Source: Amyelois transitella
Taxonomy: Eukaryota > Arthropoda > Insecta > Lepidoptera > Pyralidae
NCBI RefSeq assembly: GCF_032362555.1
Contig: NC_083514.1
Location: 915,001 to 979,000, forward strand
Direction: 5' to 3'
Length of the DNA stretch: 64,000 nucleotides
Shown one piece after another: positions 20,748 through 31,572 of this stretch. Numbering within the stretch: the first letter of the stretch is position 1; each line of letters opens with the position of its first letter. The notes beneath the pieces are model-generated. The model was given only the letters and a program-made list of their open reading frames with translations, did not search any database and was not told where the DNA came from. The translations under genes and the position numbers were made by a program.

Positions 20748-20876
20748 TGCATGAAAAGAGTTATGAATGTGGATGAAGCGAAAGAAGTGTGCAGAGATCG
20801 TGGCAAGTGGAAAGATGTGATCTCTACCTACCCCTCCGGGAGAGAGGCGTGATTTAAGTGTGTATGTATGTATGCT
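20748..20876 (+). mobile_element. RTE LINE 3' end (family B)
   Basis: Starts at ACTTGCATGAAAAGAGTTATG and ends GCGTGATTTAAGTGTGTATG with ATGT repeats. Confidence 0.8.
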
Positions 20877-20967
20877 AATCTGGGAGCAAAGAAAAAACAC
20901 TGTGAGAGCCAGCTTATTCGCTTCCCGTGCAGAATGTAAAATTCAATCAAGAGAAATTATAATAACT

Positions 20968-21115
20968 TGGTGTTCTTTTAGGCGATAGGCTGGCAACATG
21001 TCACTTCACATTTGAATCTCAATTAAAACATTCAAGCCGTACTACATATAGCTGAATATTGGCCCTACCTCGTAAGGGATAAAACGTGAATTATATGTAT
21101 ATGTATACATATGTA
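20968..21115 (+). repeat. Family A repeat, degenerate 3' half
   Basis: TTCTTTTAGGCGATAGGCTGG to CGTAAGGGATAAAACGTGAATTATATG. The GACTGTTGGCTCTGT block is missing. Confidence 0.7.
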
Positions 21116-21385
21116 TGGGATAGGGTTTTTTTTGGGATAGAGACATTTGGTCCTCTATGTCGATGAAGGATTATGAGCTTTTTATCAAAAAAGTATGTAA
21201 GGTATTGTGATGAGTGAAGACAATAATAGATAACCCAAGTTTAAAGCTATCTTCAAGATTTAAGGCAAAGATGCTGAATAAACGAAAAAACATATTTGTA
21301 GAGTCAAGTCCACATTTTCACAGTTGAGTCCACAAATGTGGATGTTGATGTTACTAGAAAGGTAAAAGTAACGTACGCAATAATT

Positions 21386-21632
21386 TACATACATACATAC
21401 ATAAAATCTCCCCTCTTTCCCGGAGGGGTAGGCAGAGACTACCTCTTTCCACTTGCCACGATCTCTGCATATTTCCTTCGCTTCATCCACATTCATAACT
21501 CTCTTCATGCAAGCTCGGCGGTTTCGGGTACTTTTGACCTGACCCTTTACCAGGACGTCCTTAATTTGATCAAGATACGTTCGTCTAGGTCTTCCCACTC
21601 CGACCTTTCCCTCCACACTCTCCTTGTATATC
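21386..21632 (-). mobile_element. RTE LINE 3' end, 245 bp
   Basis: Reverse complement from the (CATA)n tail through the codons of GKVGVGRPRRTYLDQIKDV to YKQIYKE. A clean open frame covers the whole fragment and continues into flanking DNA by chance. Confidence 0.88.
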
Positions 21633-21964
21633 TGCTTAATTTGTATGCAAAATTTAGTAAATTTAATTTCATACTTAAGATATTACGACGATAAACTCTA
21701 TAACCGCAATATGATAAAGAGGCGAGGTTTTACCAGTACGTATTATTCCGCTTTTAAATATAGATTAACGGATTTCCCACGTACCTACATAAATATAAAT
21801 CAACAAAAACACACGAAAACTCGGTTCCACGCGAGAGATCACGTACCTAAGCACGATTCGACAATTACGAAGCTCGATAAAAATATGGCGATGAAAATAG
21901 CTCCCCAATATAAAATATGGAAAATACAGAGTGTTAACTTGAGTCGAAAATCGAGTTTGGTTAG

Positions 21965-22092
21965 AAATTTGAGAGTTATAAATGTGGATGGAGCTAAAGA
22001 GTATGCGCAGAGGTAGTAGTAAGTGGAGAGATGTAATCTCTGCCTACCCCACCGGAAAATAAGCGTTATTTTATGTTTTTATATGTATGTAA
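21965..22092 (+). mobile_element. Decayed RTE LINE tail
   Basis: GAGAGTTATAAATGTGGATGG, then AATCTCTGCCTACCCCACCGG, then ATATGTATGTA. Heavily mutated. Confidence 0.6.
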
Positions 22093-22464
22093 CAACCTTT
22101 CAATAATTATGGATAATTCATAATACTGGTAATTTTCTTTGCATAAATTTAGATTCACTTGCTTTGTCGCGACAAATTATTTAAAAGTTCATTTATGATG
22201 GCAAAAATAAAAATATTACACCAGCCAGGGTCTAGTTCTACAACTAACAGGCTTCGATTAGGGCCTACATTTCCTATTAATCGTTAATTTGTATAAATTT
22301 TTTATAACATTCTTTTTATAAAAATACCAAAAGAATTACAATCTCCTGGCTTTCAGAATAGAGGTAAAATTTGCCAAAGAAAAACAATCCAGACACTAAA
22401 GAAATCCCTAGAAAAAAAAATAAGTTTGCCACTTTTTCCCTGGAATTCTAATAAAGTTGGCAAT

Positions 22465-22501
22465 CCTAGCTGTGAGTTAAATAATATAATTCACAGCTAG
22501 G
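22465..22501. repeat. Short hairpin
   Basis: CCTAGCTGTGA (22465-22475) pairs perfectly with TCACAGCTAGG (22491-22501) around an AT-rich loop. Confidence 0.8.
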
Positions 22502-22837
22502 CCAGCCGATTTTAAAAATGTCACATCGTGCCACATCTGTAAACATTCATTTTATTCCGCCGTGCGGACTTAAAACATACCGATATAAATTTGAAAGTAG
22601 CGATAAAATTGATTTATCTGTTCATTGATATTTGATCCAATTTCTTTGAACTCAATCGAATAGCAATCAGAGCATTGCCGATCTGTAAATTTGATATCTC
22701 AAATAATTTTTTTTATAAAAATTTCTGATTGTAACCGACAGAGCTAACTTCGAAAAATATATAATTTATGAGTATTTTTAAGTTGAAAAATAAAAAGGAG
22801 TTTAGACGTGAAGTTTAACAAAGATTGATATTTAAGT

Positions 22838-23090
22838 CCGTGTGGTTTCCGGCATTTAAGAATTATTACTTGATTACTTTCCCATGGATGTCGTAAAAGG
22901 CGACGAAGGAATAGGCTTAATAAACACGGGATTGTTCTTTTAGGCGATGGGCTAGCAACCTGTCACTATTTGAATCTCAATTCCATCAAGAGCCATACAG
23001 CTGACGTGGCCTTTCAGTCTCTTCAACACTGTTGGCTCTGTCTACCCCGCAAGGGATATAGACGTGACCATATGTATGTATGTATGTCAT
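22838..23090 (+). repeat. Family A repeat, full length
   Basis: CCGTGTGGTTTCCGGCATTT head, all internal blocks present, ending GACGTGACCATATGTATGTATGTATG. Confidence 0.9.
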
Positions 23091-23416
23091 TGTAATCAAA
23101 CGCATAAACAAATTACTAAGCATCAACTTCGAAAGAGGAAACTAATTGACTGACTGACATTATATCTACATAGAGATAAAAACCTGGGTCTTAGAGACTG
23201 GAAATTTGACATGCCATGTACCTAGGTTCCATTAGCAATCTAGGGTGCACTAAAAGACGATATTCTAAAATATATGTATAATATTCGAGCGTGAATGCAA
23301 ATAAATGGGATTCTTTTAACGCGGGTAGAATGTGTTTGCCGAATTTTAATCACATCCGCTTAGTGAATTTGGCTTTACTGAAATGTTTTTGTGTTGAAAT
23401 ACGGGTAAAGTTTACA

Positions 23417-23565
23417 TGCGAAGGTTGCGGAGGTCAGACGGGAGTCGCTTCGTGTAAAAACCTGACTCGCCCAATCCAGAATCCATGGTCGAAGTCATAC
23501 CCCGGACTCCTCGCCAGAGTGGTGAGGATGCAACCGGGACTAAAGCCAGGAGGTAGATACTCCAG
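23417..23565 (+). repeat. Family C repeat
   Basis: CGAAGGTTGCGGAGGTCAGACGG, then GCTTCGTGTAAAAACCTGACTC, then GAGGATGCAACCGGGACTAAAG. The clearest copy in this orientation. Confidence 0.8.
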
Positions 23566-23622
23566 TCACTTTTCCTAAATAATTTGTAGATTTTTCGAGG
23601 CTGTTGACTCTGTCTAGATAAC

Positions 23623-23666
23623 CCTTTATAAGGCGTGATACATTTATGTATCACGCCTTATAAAGG
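23623..23666. repeat. Perfect inverted repeat at the LINE 5' junction
   Basis: CCTTTATAAGGCGTGATACAT (23623-23643) and its exact complement (23646-23666) are separated by TT. The right arm is the first sequence of the RTE fragment; the left arm continues family A-like sequence. Confidence 0.93.
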
Positions 23667-24520
23667 CGATCAGATTATACTGGCGTCATCAGCGGAGGAG
23701 TTACAGGAGATGGTAAACTGTATGCATGAAGCTTTAAAAGAGAAAGGAATGAAAGTGAACGTAAGTAAAACTAAAACACTGGTTTTTGAAATGGAGAAAG
23801 AAATGACAGCATGTAATATTTTGATTGGAGGAGAAAAACTCTTTCACTTGCTCCACAAGTGAAAGAGTTTGTATATCTAGGATCAAAGTTTACATCAGAT
23901 GGCAAGTATGATAGTGATATTGAAAGGAGAGTGAACGCGGGGAACATGGTGAATGGAGCTTTGCATGCCTTTATGAGCAGTCAGAAACTATCCAAAAAGG
24001 CTCGACTGGCTGTGCACAGGGGCGTGTTGGTCCCGACATTAATGTATGGGAGTGAAAGTTGGGTATGGCAAAAGAAGCATGAAAGCAGAATAAATGCAGT
24101 GGAAATGAGAGCGTTAAGGAGTATGATGGGTGTGAAATTGAGTGACAGGATAAGGAACAGCGTGATAAGGGAATGTTGTGATGTGAAAGAAGATGTAGTT
24201 ACAGGAATAGAAAAGGGTATGTTAAGATGGTTCGGTCATGTGGAGAGGATGAATGAAAGCAGGTTGACTAAGCAGATATACAAGGAGAGTGTGGAGGGAA
24301 AGGTCGGAGTGGGAAGACCTAGACGAACGTATCTTGATCAAATTAAGGACGTCCTGGTAAAGGGTCAGGTCAAAAGTACCCGAAACCGCCGAGCTTGTAT
24401 GAAGAGAGTTATGAATGTGGACGAAGCGAAAGAAGTATGCAGAGATCGTGGCAAGTGGAAAGAGGTAGTCTCTGCCTACCCCTCCGGGAAAGAGGCGTGA
24501 TTTTATGTATGTATGTATGT
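23646..24520 (+). mobile_element. RTE LINE fragment, longest copy
   Basis: Reverse transcriptase C-terminal part. GDQIILASSAEELQEM begins just at the catalytic Asp pair, so the active-site motif is lost. It is followed by MKVNVSKTKTLVF. A one-base frameshift near 23840-23850 separates this from KEFVYLGSKFTSDGKYDSD, then VLVPTLMYGSESWVWQ, then WFGHVERM, then the GRPRRTYLDQIKD tail, ending YPSGKEA and a stop at 24500. The (TATG)n tail follows. Non-autonomous, 5'-truncated and broken. The 213-residue second frame is intact, so the copy is young. Confidence 0.92.
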
Positions 24521-24544
24521 ATACATTTATGTAGGTTTACATAC

Positions 24545-24628
24545 ACACACACATATAATCACGTCTATATCGCTTGCGGGGTAGACAGAGCCAACCAGTC
24601 TTGAAAAGACTGATAGTTCAGCTAAGTA
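24545..24628 (-). repeat. Family A repeat, 3' fragment
   Basis: ACACATATAATCACGTCTATAT to CAGTCTTGAAAAGACTGATAG. It sits tail-to-tail with the RTE tail, sharing the ATGT/CATA run region. Confidence 0.8.
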
Positions 24629-24930
24629 GGTTTACATAGACCTCCAAAAACCCAATACTACAACCTAGTTCATTAAGGAAAACTTCGATGAAAATGTCTA
24701 AGTCGATGCGCGTCGAATTGACAAAAACAATCTCGATGATCGATGAAAGAAAGTGAATGTACACGTTTCGTTTTCGAGATACGAGCGAAGACGTGTGTCT
24801 TATTGGCACTTGCTCATACGCATATTGTTTATGCAACACCATCATAACGTTACTTGTGTTATGTCACAGTACCTTAAGGCATAATCGAAAGCGACATCGA
24901 ACTTTCTATTCGACTGTTTAAAACTTTAAA

Positions 24931-25146
24931 TGCCGTGTGGTTGCCGGCACCAATAAAAAAAAAGAATAGGACCACTCCATGTCGTTCCCATCGATGTTGT
25001 AAAAGGCGACTAAGGGATATGCTTATAAACTTGGCATGCTTTTTATAGGCGACGGGCTAGCCAACCTGTCACTATTTGAATCTCAATTCTATCATTAAGC
25101 CAAATAGCTGAACGTGGCCATTCAGTCCACATATGTATGTAGGTAT
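24931..25146 (+). repeat. Family A repeat, internally shortened
   Basis: Complete head and core. The block between CATTCAGTC and the ATGT tail (TTTTCAAGACTG...GATATAGACG) is deleted. Confidence 0.88.
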
Positions 25147-25263
25147 GTAAATAACGTACCATTATGATTCAACGATGACACGCGACTTCATTCGTGTTTC
25201 CTGCAAAAAGAGAAAAATATATATTTGTGGCGTATATTTTCACAAGTATGATAGTTAACTAAT

Positions 25264-25500
25264 TGGAGGCCTCTGTGGCGTAGCGCTTGTCTGTGATACC
25301 CGGGTTCGAATCCCGGCCAGGGCATGATGAGAAACGAACTTTCTCTGATTGACCTTGGGTCTTGGATGTTTATCTATATAAGTATTAATTATAAAATATA
25401 AATAGTATCGTTGGGTTAGTATCTCGTTACACAAGTTTCGAACTTACTTCGAGGCTAACTCAATCTGTGTAATTTGTCCCGTACATATTTATTTGTTTAA
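25264..25500 (+). repeat. tRNA-derived SINE, HaSE2-like
   Basis: Head GAGGCCTCTGTGGCGTAGCG with the B-box GGTTCGAATCCC at 25303-25314. The body contains TTGGATGTTTATCTATATAAG, ATAGTATCGTTGGGTTAGTATC and CTAACTCAATCTGTGTAATTTGTCC. This body is typical of SINEs in noctuid and other moths. The anticodon arm is lost, so it is not a tRNA gene. The family name is from memory. Confidence 0.8.
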
Positions 25501-25532
25501 AAACTACTTATAGACTGCTAGTTAGGTTGCGC

Positions 25533-25660
25533 ACTCGCATCTCTGAGGAGCCCGGGGTTCGCCTCTGACTACGATCTTCCGAGTGAGAAAGTCAGAATTT
25601 CGACACGAAGCGACTCCCATCTGACCTGACCTCCGCAACCTATGCAGCCACCCAAATTCT
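25533..25660 (-). repeat. Family C repeat, partial
   Basis: GAGGAGCCCGGGGTTCGCC, then ACACGAAGCGACTCCCATCTG, then CCTCCGCAACC with a small duplication (GACCTGACCTCC). Confidence 0.75.
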
Positions 25661-25847
25661 TCTTCTTCCCAAATTCTTGGGAATTCCACTAAATGTGAAG
25701 GTTTCCTCACCATAACAGCATCACAAGGAAGACAGACGTGATCATATGTATGCAATTACTCTGATCATCATGGGAACTGAACAGTCTCTACTGTTAGATA
25801 CCGCCACGAATTCGGCAGTAGTACCCAACGTGGATTATACTCGGTAC

Positions 25848-26108
25848 ATACATACATACATATAATCACGTCTATATCCCTTGCGGGGTAGACACAGCCA
25901 ACAGTCTTGTAAAGACTGATAGGCCACGTTCAGCTATTTGGCTTTAAGATAGAATTGAGATTCAAATAGAGACAGGTTGCTAGCCCATCGCCTAAAAGAA
26001 GAATCCCAAGTTTATAAGCCTACCCCTTAGTCGCCTTTTACGACATCCACGGGAGAGAGATGGAGTGGTCTTATTCTTTTTTGTATTGGTGCCGGGAACC
26101 ACACGGCA
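25848..26108 (-). repeat. Family A repeat, full length
   Basis: (CATA)n tail, then AATCACGTCTATATCCCTTGC, to GGTGCCGGGAACCACACGGCA. Close to consensus. Confidence 0.93.
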
Positions 26109-26483
26109 CTTTACTCGGTAATCATGCAAAATGCCGATTGTCAATCAATAAATAAGTGGAGTAATGGTTTCGTTACGGTTTTTAACGATCGATAACCTGA
26201 TTTGCTGGGAATCGCAAGACGGTAGGTCTCATCATGATATTAATTTATAGCTTTGAATCGCGATTTCAAAAATAGTTAGACCCGAAATAAAATAAAGGCT
26301 TCCGGAAATACTATAGTATGCCCGCATAAAACGCATAACCGTTACTTTATGTTCCCGTGGAAATTTGGGAAAATCCCTTCTAAGTGCAGTATTAACTATC
26401 TTTGGGTAATTCCAATTGCCAGCCGACATTCTTATTTCTTACATTCCTACTGGACACTTTCTTTCCTTATGGCTTACTCATAC

Positions 26484-26725
26484 ATACATAATATAGTCAC
26501 ATATATATTCCCTTGCGGGGTAGACAGAGCCAGCAGTGTTGAAAACTCTGCAAGGCCACGTTCAGCTGTATGACCAAATTATGGAATTGAGATTCAAATA
26601 GTGACATTGCAATGCTATTCCAATAATCAAAAGTATATTACCCATTCCCTTAGTTGCCTTTTACTACACCAATGGGAAAGATAGGGAGTGGTCATAGTCT
26701 AAAGTGCCATGAACTATACGGCTTA
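26484..26725 (-). repeat. Family A repeat, degenerate full length
   Basis: All blocks are recognisable but heavily substituted. The head is reduced to AAAGTGCCATGAACTATACGG. Confidence 0.78.
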
Positions 26726-26844
26726 CTCGTGTGTTCCGTTATTTAAACCGCTTTCTTACAATTAACTTATAGATTAACTAACTGTAGAGAGTTTTTGATA
26801 TAATAATTTATAGCCATACTGAGCCGGTTAGATGGGCTGTTAAC

Positions 26845-26956
26845 ATACATACATACAAATGGCCACGTCTATATCCCTTGCGGGGTGGACAGAGCCAACA
26901 AACAGTCTTGAGCACTGAATGGCCACGTCCAGCTATTTGGCTTAATGATAGAATTG
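26845..26956 (-). repeat. Family A repeat, 3' fragment
   Basis: CATACATACATACAAATGGCC to TTTGGCTTAATGATAGAATTG. Confidence 0.82.
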
Positions 26957-27119
26957 GGCTGTTAACTTATATATTTAAATTAGCCACGTTACGTCCTATA
27001 AATTTGTATGTAGATGCACGAAAATAATGATGAATATGGAATAGATTAAAACGAAGCTCTGACGATGAGGGAAAACATCGTGAGGAAACCTGATTTTCCA
27101 GACCAATTTGATTTATTTA

Positions 27120-27262
27120 TACATACATACATACATATGGTCACGTCTATATCCCTTGCGGGGTAGACAGAGCCGACCACCTATCAGTCTTTTCAAGACA
27201 TTTGACTCTGTCTACTCCGCAAGGGATAAAGACGTGATTATATCTACGTATGTACGTATGAT
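27120..27262. repeat. Two family A tails head to head
   Basis: 27120-27177 is a minus-strand tail (GGTCACGTCTATATCCCTTGC) and 27178-27262 a plus-strand tail (CTATCAGTCTTTTCAAGAC to GACGTGATTATAT). They meet without any head sequence, so one half is an inverted copy or a separate truncated insertion. Confidence 0.8.
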
Positions 27263-27305
27263 AAATGAGGCAAGTTATGTTACCTGCCTCATTTATTTAT
27301 CATAC
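27256..27305. repeat. Inverted repeat, ~17-bp arms
   Basis: GTATGATAAATGAGGCA (27256-27272) pairs with TGCCTCATTTATttATCATAC (27285-27305), apart from a four-base insertion. Confidence 0.75.
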
Positions 27306-27699
27306 ATACATACGTACTTACATACGTAAACACACAAGCCACACAAGCTTAGAAACATACAGACAGAAATTCACTCCTCTTTTCCGGATGGGGAAACAGA
27401 TATTTAAGTTTTCGACTAAAATAACTAGTTTACTAGTACTATTTCGTATTGAAATAACTAGTTCTACATTCATTCATGTCTTTTTAATGTAGACAATGTG
27501 CATTCGTCCATGATTTAGATTTAAGAGATCTATATTTGTATATTGACGTCCGGCGAAAATGCTGCAGTGTAGTTTGTTCCGCCGCTTCTTCAACACATAC
27601 GCTTTGGAAGCGGTAGTAGTTATAATTAGATTTAAGTGATGTGACGTCAATAAGTAAGTGATACCTTGTGTCGAATTTTGAAAATAAATCTATTCTATT

Positions 27700-27768
27700 C
27701 GACTTGCCTCGATCCCTGCACACTTCTTTCGCTTCATCCACATTCATAACTCTCTTCATCAATCCAAG
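27700..27768 (-). mobile_element. RTE LINE internal-tail fragment
   Basis: GACTTGCCTCGATCCCTGCAC to CATAACTCTCTTCAT. Reverse complement of the MKRVMNVDEAKEVCRDRGK codons, with both ends missing. Confidence 0.75.
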
Positions 27769-28122
27769 GCTTGGTTTAGTCCGGTGACTCTCAAAAGGTT
27801 CAATTCTATTTGTTTTTTTTTCTGGTTCCTTTTGTCCTAGTTATTACTTATGTAGTATAGTTTTTGCAGACAGGCTGTTTAGATTTTTACATGTGAAAGT
27901 ATGTAAATGGTCAATAGTCTCTCATATAGTTATTAAATTATTATTTAAGACTGTATATTTTCTGAATAAAATAAAAATAAAAAATTCATGCAAGTCCGTC
28001 GGTACATCACACTTTAAATGTCGGGTAATAAAATACCTACACAGTCGCCACTATGTCTGCTCGAGGGACGATAAAAACGACCGCAAACAACATTGCAAAT
28101 CGTACAAATAATATTGAGAGAA

Positions 28123-28326
28123 TGGATGTCGTAAAAACCGATTAAGGGAACGGCTTATTAAACATGGGATTCTTGTTATATGCGATAGGCTAGCAACCTG
28201 TCACTTTGAATATTAATTCCATCATTAAACTATAGAGACGAATGTGGCCTTAGTCTTTTCAAGACCGTGGGCTCTGTCTACCTCGCAAGGGATATAGACG
28301 TCATTATGTAGTGTGCATGTACATAT
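28123..28326 (+). repeat. Family A repeat, headless and diverged
   Basis: GGATGTCGTAAAAACCGATTAAGG to GATATAGACGTCATTATGTA. Confidence 0.8.
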
Positions 28327-28606
28327 GTGTTATAATGAGAAAAGATTTTTAAAAGCTTTTATTTAGTTTGACTTGTATGTTATTATTCTTGTTTATAACG
28401 AGATACCAGTGTTGTTATTTGCCAAACCATATCTAAGGATAAAGGTGAGTAAAACAACAATAGCAAATATATATATATATATGAATTCCAAAGTTTTCTA
28501 CGACAGCCTTTTAGAATACTGTAGAATTTATATATTTTACATTGTTTCTTATCTTTAATTATCTTATCAATAAACGCTATACTATGCGCGATACAAAAAG
28601 AAATTA

Positions 28607-28868
28607 ACATACATACATACATGATCACGTCTATATCCCTTGCGGGGTAGACAGAGCCAACAGTCTTGAAAAGACTGAATGGCCACGTTCAGCTATTTGG
28701 CTAAATGATAGAACCGAGATTCAAATAGTGACAGGTTGCTAGCCCATCGCCTAAAAGAGGAATCCTAAGTTTATAAGCCTATCCCTTAGTCGCCTTTTAC
28801 GACATCCATGGGAAAGAGATGGAGTGGTCCTATTCTTTTTTGTAATAGTGCCGGGAACCACACGGCAC
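28607..28868 (-). repeat. Family A repeat, full length
   Basis: ACATACATACATACATGATCACG to AGTGCCGGGAACCACACGGCAC. One of the least diverged copies. Confidence 0.93.
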
Positions 28869-29127
28869 TGCCGGGAAAGAAAAGAAATTAACTCCTTTAA
28901 TATTTCTCTGTTTTTCTTGAGATCATAGTTTCCCTCGAGGGAATGTTCTATTACCGCGAAGTGTTTCAGTCATGTCGGGCGAAGACTTGACACTCCTCCT
29001 AACAGACTTTTCGGCAAAAACGCGCAAAGGGCTCCCGGGCGAGAAGAACCACGGCCTTGGACTTTGCCTTTTTGCCACGCGAGCAATGAAAACACGCGAA
29101 TGTATGCAAAGTTTACATCTAAACACT

Positions 29128-29402
29128 AGCTGCGCCCGCGATTTCGTCCGCGTGGAATAGTTATTTTGGGCATCATTGAAGCCCTCAAGGATGAATAATT
29201 TTCCCCGTTTTTTTTTTCACATTTTCCATTATTTCTTTGCTCCTTATAGTTGCAGCGTGATGTTATATATAGCCTAAAACGTTCCTCGAATAAATGTTCT
29301 ATTCAACGCAAATAGAATTTTTCAATTCAAACCAGTAGTTCCTGAGATAAGCGCTTTCAAACAAACAAACAAACCCTTCAGCTTTATGATATTAGTATAA
29401 GA
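29128..29402 (+). repeat. Family D repeat, full length
   Basis: CTAGCTGCGCCCGCGATTTCG to CAGCTTTATGATATTAGTATAAGATG. Good reference copy. Confidence 0.85.
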
Positions 29403-29605
29403 TGATTAAGGTAATAGATTTATGTAATTCTTGGTATTATATTTGTCTCGGAACTGCAAAAGTATACGTTTTGCAACAGCCGGCGAAAGTAGCGGGAGAG
29501 AAAGCGACGCGCGCGACGCCGGAAGAACTGCTTTCATACCCCTAGATATCCTGTTCGTAAAGGCCCCATGGTTAGATAATCGTTAGAATTCCAAACATAC
29601 ACAAG

Positions 29606-29912
29606 TACATATATATAATCACGTCTTTATCCCTTGCGGTGTAGACAGGGCCGGCAGTCAGAAACAGACAGAAAACACTGATAGGCCACGTTCAGCTGTT
29701 TGGCTTAATGATAGAATTGAGATTCAAATAGAGACAGGTTGCTAGCCTGTCGCCTAAAAGAAGAATCCCAAGTTTATAAGCATAGGCTTATAAACTTGGG
29801 ATTCTAGTTTTATTCTAAGGGATAGCCCTAAGTCGCATTTTACGACATCCATGGGAAAGAGATAGAGTGGTCCTATTCTTTTTCCTATTGGTGCCGGGAG
29901 CTACACGGCACA
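29606..29912 (-). repeat. Family A repeat with internal fold-back
   Basis: A full-length copy, but AGAATCCCAAGTTTATAAGC (29762-29781) is followed after ATAG by its exact reverse complement (29786-29805), lengthening the element by about 40 bp. Confidence 0.9.
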
Positions 29913-30486
29913 TCCCTTACAGAGCCAATAACCTCGAAAAGAATAATAGGCCGCATTCAACTGTATGCTTTCCCTCAATTAATTTTATACAATTTGCACA
30001 GGAAGAAAAGCGGCTGGCACACATCATTTCTTTTTTCTAACAGACCAGTATAGAAACTCATTATTATAAAAAACATACTATTATAATAATAAGTATTGTA
30101 GTTAGTTAAAATGAACGAATGAAATGAATAAATAAATTAAAATAAGTGGTAATGTTTATAAATTTCAGGATATAGAAATAACCTGTATTATAACCCGGAG
30201 GTTAGGGTTGCCAGGTCGCCAAAGGTAATAGACAAACAGACCTGCTAATTTTTACTAACATTAGGATATATAAAAGCGGGAAACTGTATTGGGAAGAAAT
30301 ATAAGTTTTTTCAAAAAACATAAAAAATGTACATTTTCAGTTTTTTTTTTTTACAGAAATTAGTTTTAACTAATCTAATATCAGTAATCATTTCCAGTGA
30401 CTTGCTCTATGTGACCTTTTTCTTGGTCGACGTGTTCCTTTAATTCTTAGCAGATCACACACTTTTTTACATGGTTATATTTGATA

Positions 30487-30605
30487 TGTGCCGTGTGGTT
30501 CCCGGCACATATCAAATAGCTGACCGTGGCCATTCAGTCTTTTCAAAACTGTTGGCTCTGTCTACTCTGCAAGGGATATAGACGTGACCATATATATGTA
30601 TGTAC
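30487..30605 (+). repeat. Family A repeat with large internal deletion
   Basis: The complete head hairpin TGCCGTGTGGTTCCCGGCA is joined to ATATCAAATAGCTGACCGTGG and the normal 3' end. About 150 internal bp are missing. Confidence 0.85.
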
Positions 30606-30884
30606 TTAAAAAAGGAACATTTTGTATTACCAATAATTTATGCCTGCTATTACAATAATTCTTCTGGTTACTTTGAAGAAGACACTCAACAGGTTCTGGT
30701 TATGAAATTGTGCTCCTAGTATAGTGAGCAAGAGTGTAACAAACTATTTATTTGTTATTATATTAGTCATAGATCTAAATCTAGGCTTTTAATAGAACTT
30801 TGCAAGAGCAAGCAATGCCTAAAAAAAGTCCTAATTAAATAAAAATTAATATTAAAAATCTTACTGATTCAGGGATTATAAAAT

Positions 30885-31015
30885 CAGGTTTCTTTCCTAG
30901 GGGGTTAGGCAGAGACTAAATATTTCTACCTGCATTGATCCCTGCATAATTATTTCGTTATTATTCAGATTCGTAACTCACTTCATGTAAGCTCGGCAGT
31001 TTCGGGTACTCTAAG
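30885..31015 (-). mobile_element. Decayed RTE LINE tail
   Basis: TTAGGCAGAGACTAAATATTTC to CATGTAAGCTCGGCAGTTTCGGGTAC. Reverse complement of family B with many changes. Confidence 0.65.
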
Positions 31016-31533
31016 TATTTTTTAACTTTAACTCTTTAGTTACGACTGACTCTTTTGAGAAATTACATAAATTTTAAAACCATATAATGCTCAATAATGC
31101 AGGTAGTTTGGCTTTTTACAAAAAAAAAAACTACCAAATAAAAGGCCAAACTCACAGGCCAGTCCAGGCATAAAACAAACTGGCAACTCAAGATAAAGGG
31201 TTATATTCTAAAGGGCATCTTATTGAATGTGTCTTAAATATGGATGAACATTGTATGGGTCATGTGTGGAATGGCACAAGGTAAACAGGGAAGATTTAGC
31301 ACCAACAAAAATGAAGCATAACAGCAAAAATCTGATTGCGTTGGACTTTTTATTTTATCTTACTACATGGCGGGTAGATCCCCAGATCATAATTCAAATG
31401 CCAGCACATAACAATACCTACTGTGAAGGATTTACGTGTGAGTTATCCGAGTTTTTTATATGATTTTGTAAATAAGGTGACATTTACAATTAAAAGATAT
31501 TCAGACAATTTATAAAATCATTATTCAACCTAC

Positions 31534-31572
31534 CTTCGAAATAGCTTCAGAATATTGTTTGTTAGCCAGCAT
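31534..31572 (-). CDS. Candidate short first coding exon (MLANKQYSEAISK)
   Basis: On the minus strand an ATG in good context (GAGCC ATG) opens 13 codons ending exactly at a donor (TTCGAAG|GTAGGTT), phase 0. The next ~400 bp upstream on that strand (31.57-32.0 kb) are free of repeats and CpG-containing, as a promoter might be. The phase equals that of the 6704-7426 exon, so both could be alternative N-termini of one gene lying to the left. No downstream partner exon is visible. Treat as a hypothesis. Confidence 0.3.

Noticed and set aside
25265-25325. Possible tRNA gene
   Set aside because: The anticodon arm is missing and the body is a known type of lepidopteran SINE.
31251-31463. 70-codon frame, plus strand
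   Set aside because: Cys/Trp content looks protein-like, but no domain, splice sites or conservation argument can be made.
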